From NCBI GenBank assembly GCA_014695345.1, contig JACJOC010000020.1, forward strand, positions 186,001-250,000: a DNA stretch of 64,000 nucleotides, in the 5' to 3' direction. Position numbers and translations under genes: made by a program. Origin of the DNA: Cyanobacteria bacterium FACHB-471. Lineage in GTDB: Bacteria; Cyanobacteriota; Cyanobacteriia; Elainellales; Elainellaceae. This document shows positions 63,934 through 64,000 of the stretch, piece after piece. The notes under the pieces were generated by a model. It did not search any database and was not told the DNA's origin. It saw only the letters and a list, made by a program, of their open reading frames with translations. The stretch's first letter is position 1. The number at the start of each line of letters is the position of its first letter.

Positions 63934-64000
63934 GGTGAGTTTTGCCTAAAGTTCGAAATTTCGTCCAACTAGGAGAGGCTGTTAGACAGCTTTTGGAGAA

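Overview
The window is chromosomal DNA of a cyanobacterium, probably a filamentous or Leptolyngbya-like one. The HIP1 octamer GCGATCGC recurs inside and between genes. The gene content is cyanobacterial: a PanC-Cmk fusion, an NADPH-thioredoxin reductase fused to thioredoxin (NTRC), NdhH, CP12, an NblR-like regulator, the rpmG-rpsR-RNase II/R order, DUF2949 and other small lineage proteins. The genus cannot be fixed from the sequence alone. No rRNA, tRNA, CRISPR array, transposase or prophage gene was recognised.

Layout. 0-6.4 kb: a CGFS glutaredoxin next to BolA, MoeA, an RDD membrane protein, L33, S18 and an RNase II/R exonuclease. 6.7-11 kb: a signalling cluster of a membrane histidine kinase, an Rcp1-type receiver and a REC-kinase-REC hybrid. 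11-16 kb: RseP, endonuclease III, an FtsE-like ATPase, CobU and two unassigned proteins. 16.4-19.3 kb: two family-2 glycosyltransferases and a WcaF-type acetyltransferase, ended by a terminator. 19.3-25.2 kb: GloA, enolase, a GT39-type mannosyltransferase, TrmB and a calcineurin-like phosphoesterase. 25-33 kb: a FIST protein, CP12, TsaE, DUF2993-ExbB-ExbD, LeuD, NAD kinase, an NblR-like regulator and a DUF192 lipoprotein. 33-41 kb: DUF2949, a class V aminotransferase, an unassigned 430-residue protein, S21, a DUF697-type GTPase, ChaN and an HMA-like protein. 41-57 kb: a large Calx-beta/RTX protein, PanC-Cmk, RlpA, TVP38, DUF4126, NTRC, NdhH, an ABC ATPase-ScpB-signal peptidase operon and an S9 peptidase.

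57.5-64 kb is different. It is AT-richer, accessory DNA in which small toxin-antitoxin (TA) modules (MazEF-like, Phd/Doc, HicBA, RelBE-like), a TPR-Arr ADP-ribosyltransferase gene, a YgiT-type zinc protein and a multi-spanning membrane protein lie between copies of short inverted-repeat elements. Six genes here carry one inactivating lesion each: five single-base frameshifts (mazF, doc, arr, hicA, the membrane protein) and one in-frame stop (the relB-like antitoxin). I found no such lesion in the first 57 kb. The modules are punctuated by a MITE-like element (157 bp in its best copy, with 18-bp perfect terminal inverted repeats that contain HIP1) and by GTAGGGTGCGTT-type repeats. This decayed, repeat-punctuated island is the most unusual part of the window.

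Elsewhere the notable points are a signal peptidase I that lacks the expected catalytic lysine, a hybrid kinase whose second receiver has Asn in place of the phosphoacceptor Asp, a candidate structured RNA near 47.3 kb, a possible leader RNA near 62.0-62.1 kb, and two dispersed palindrome families.
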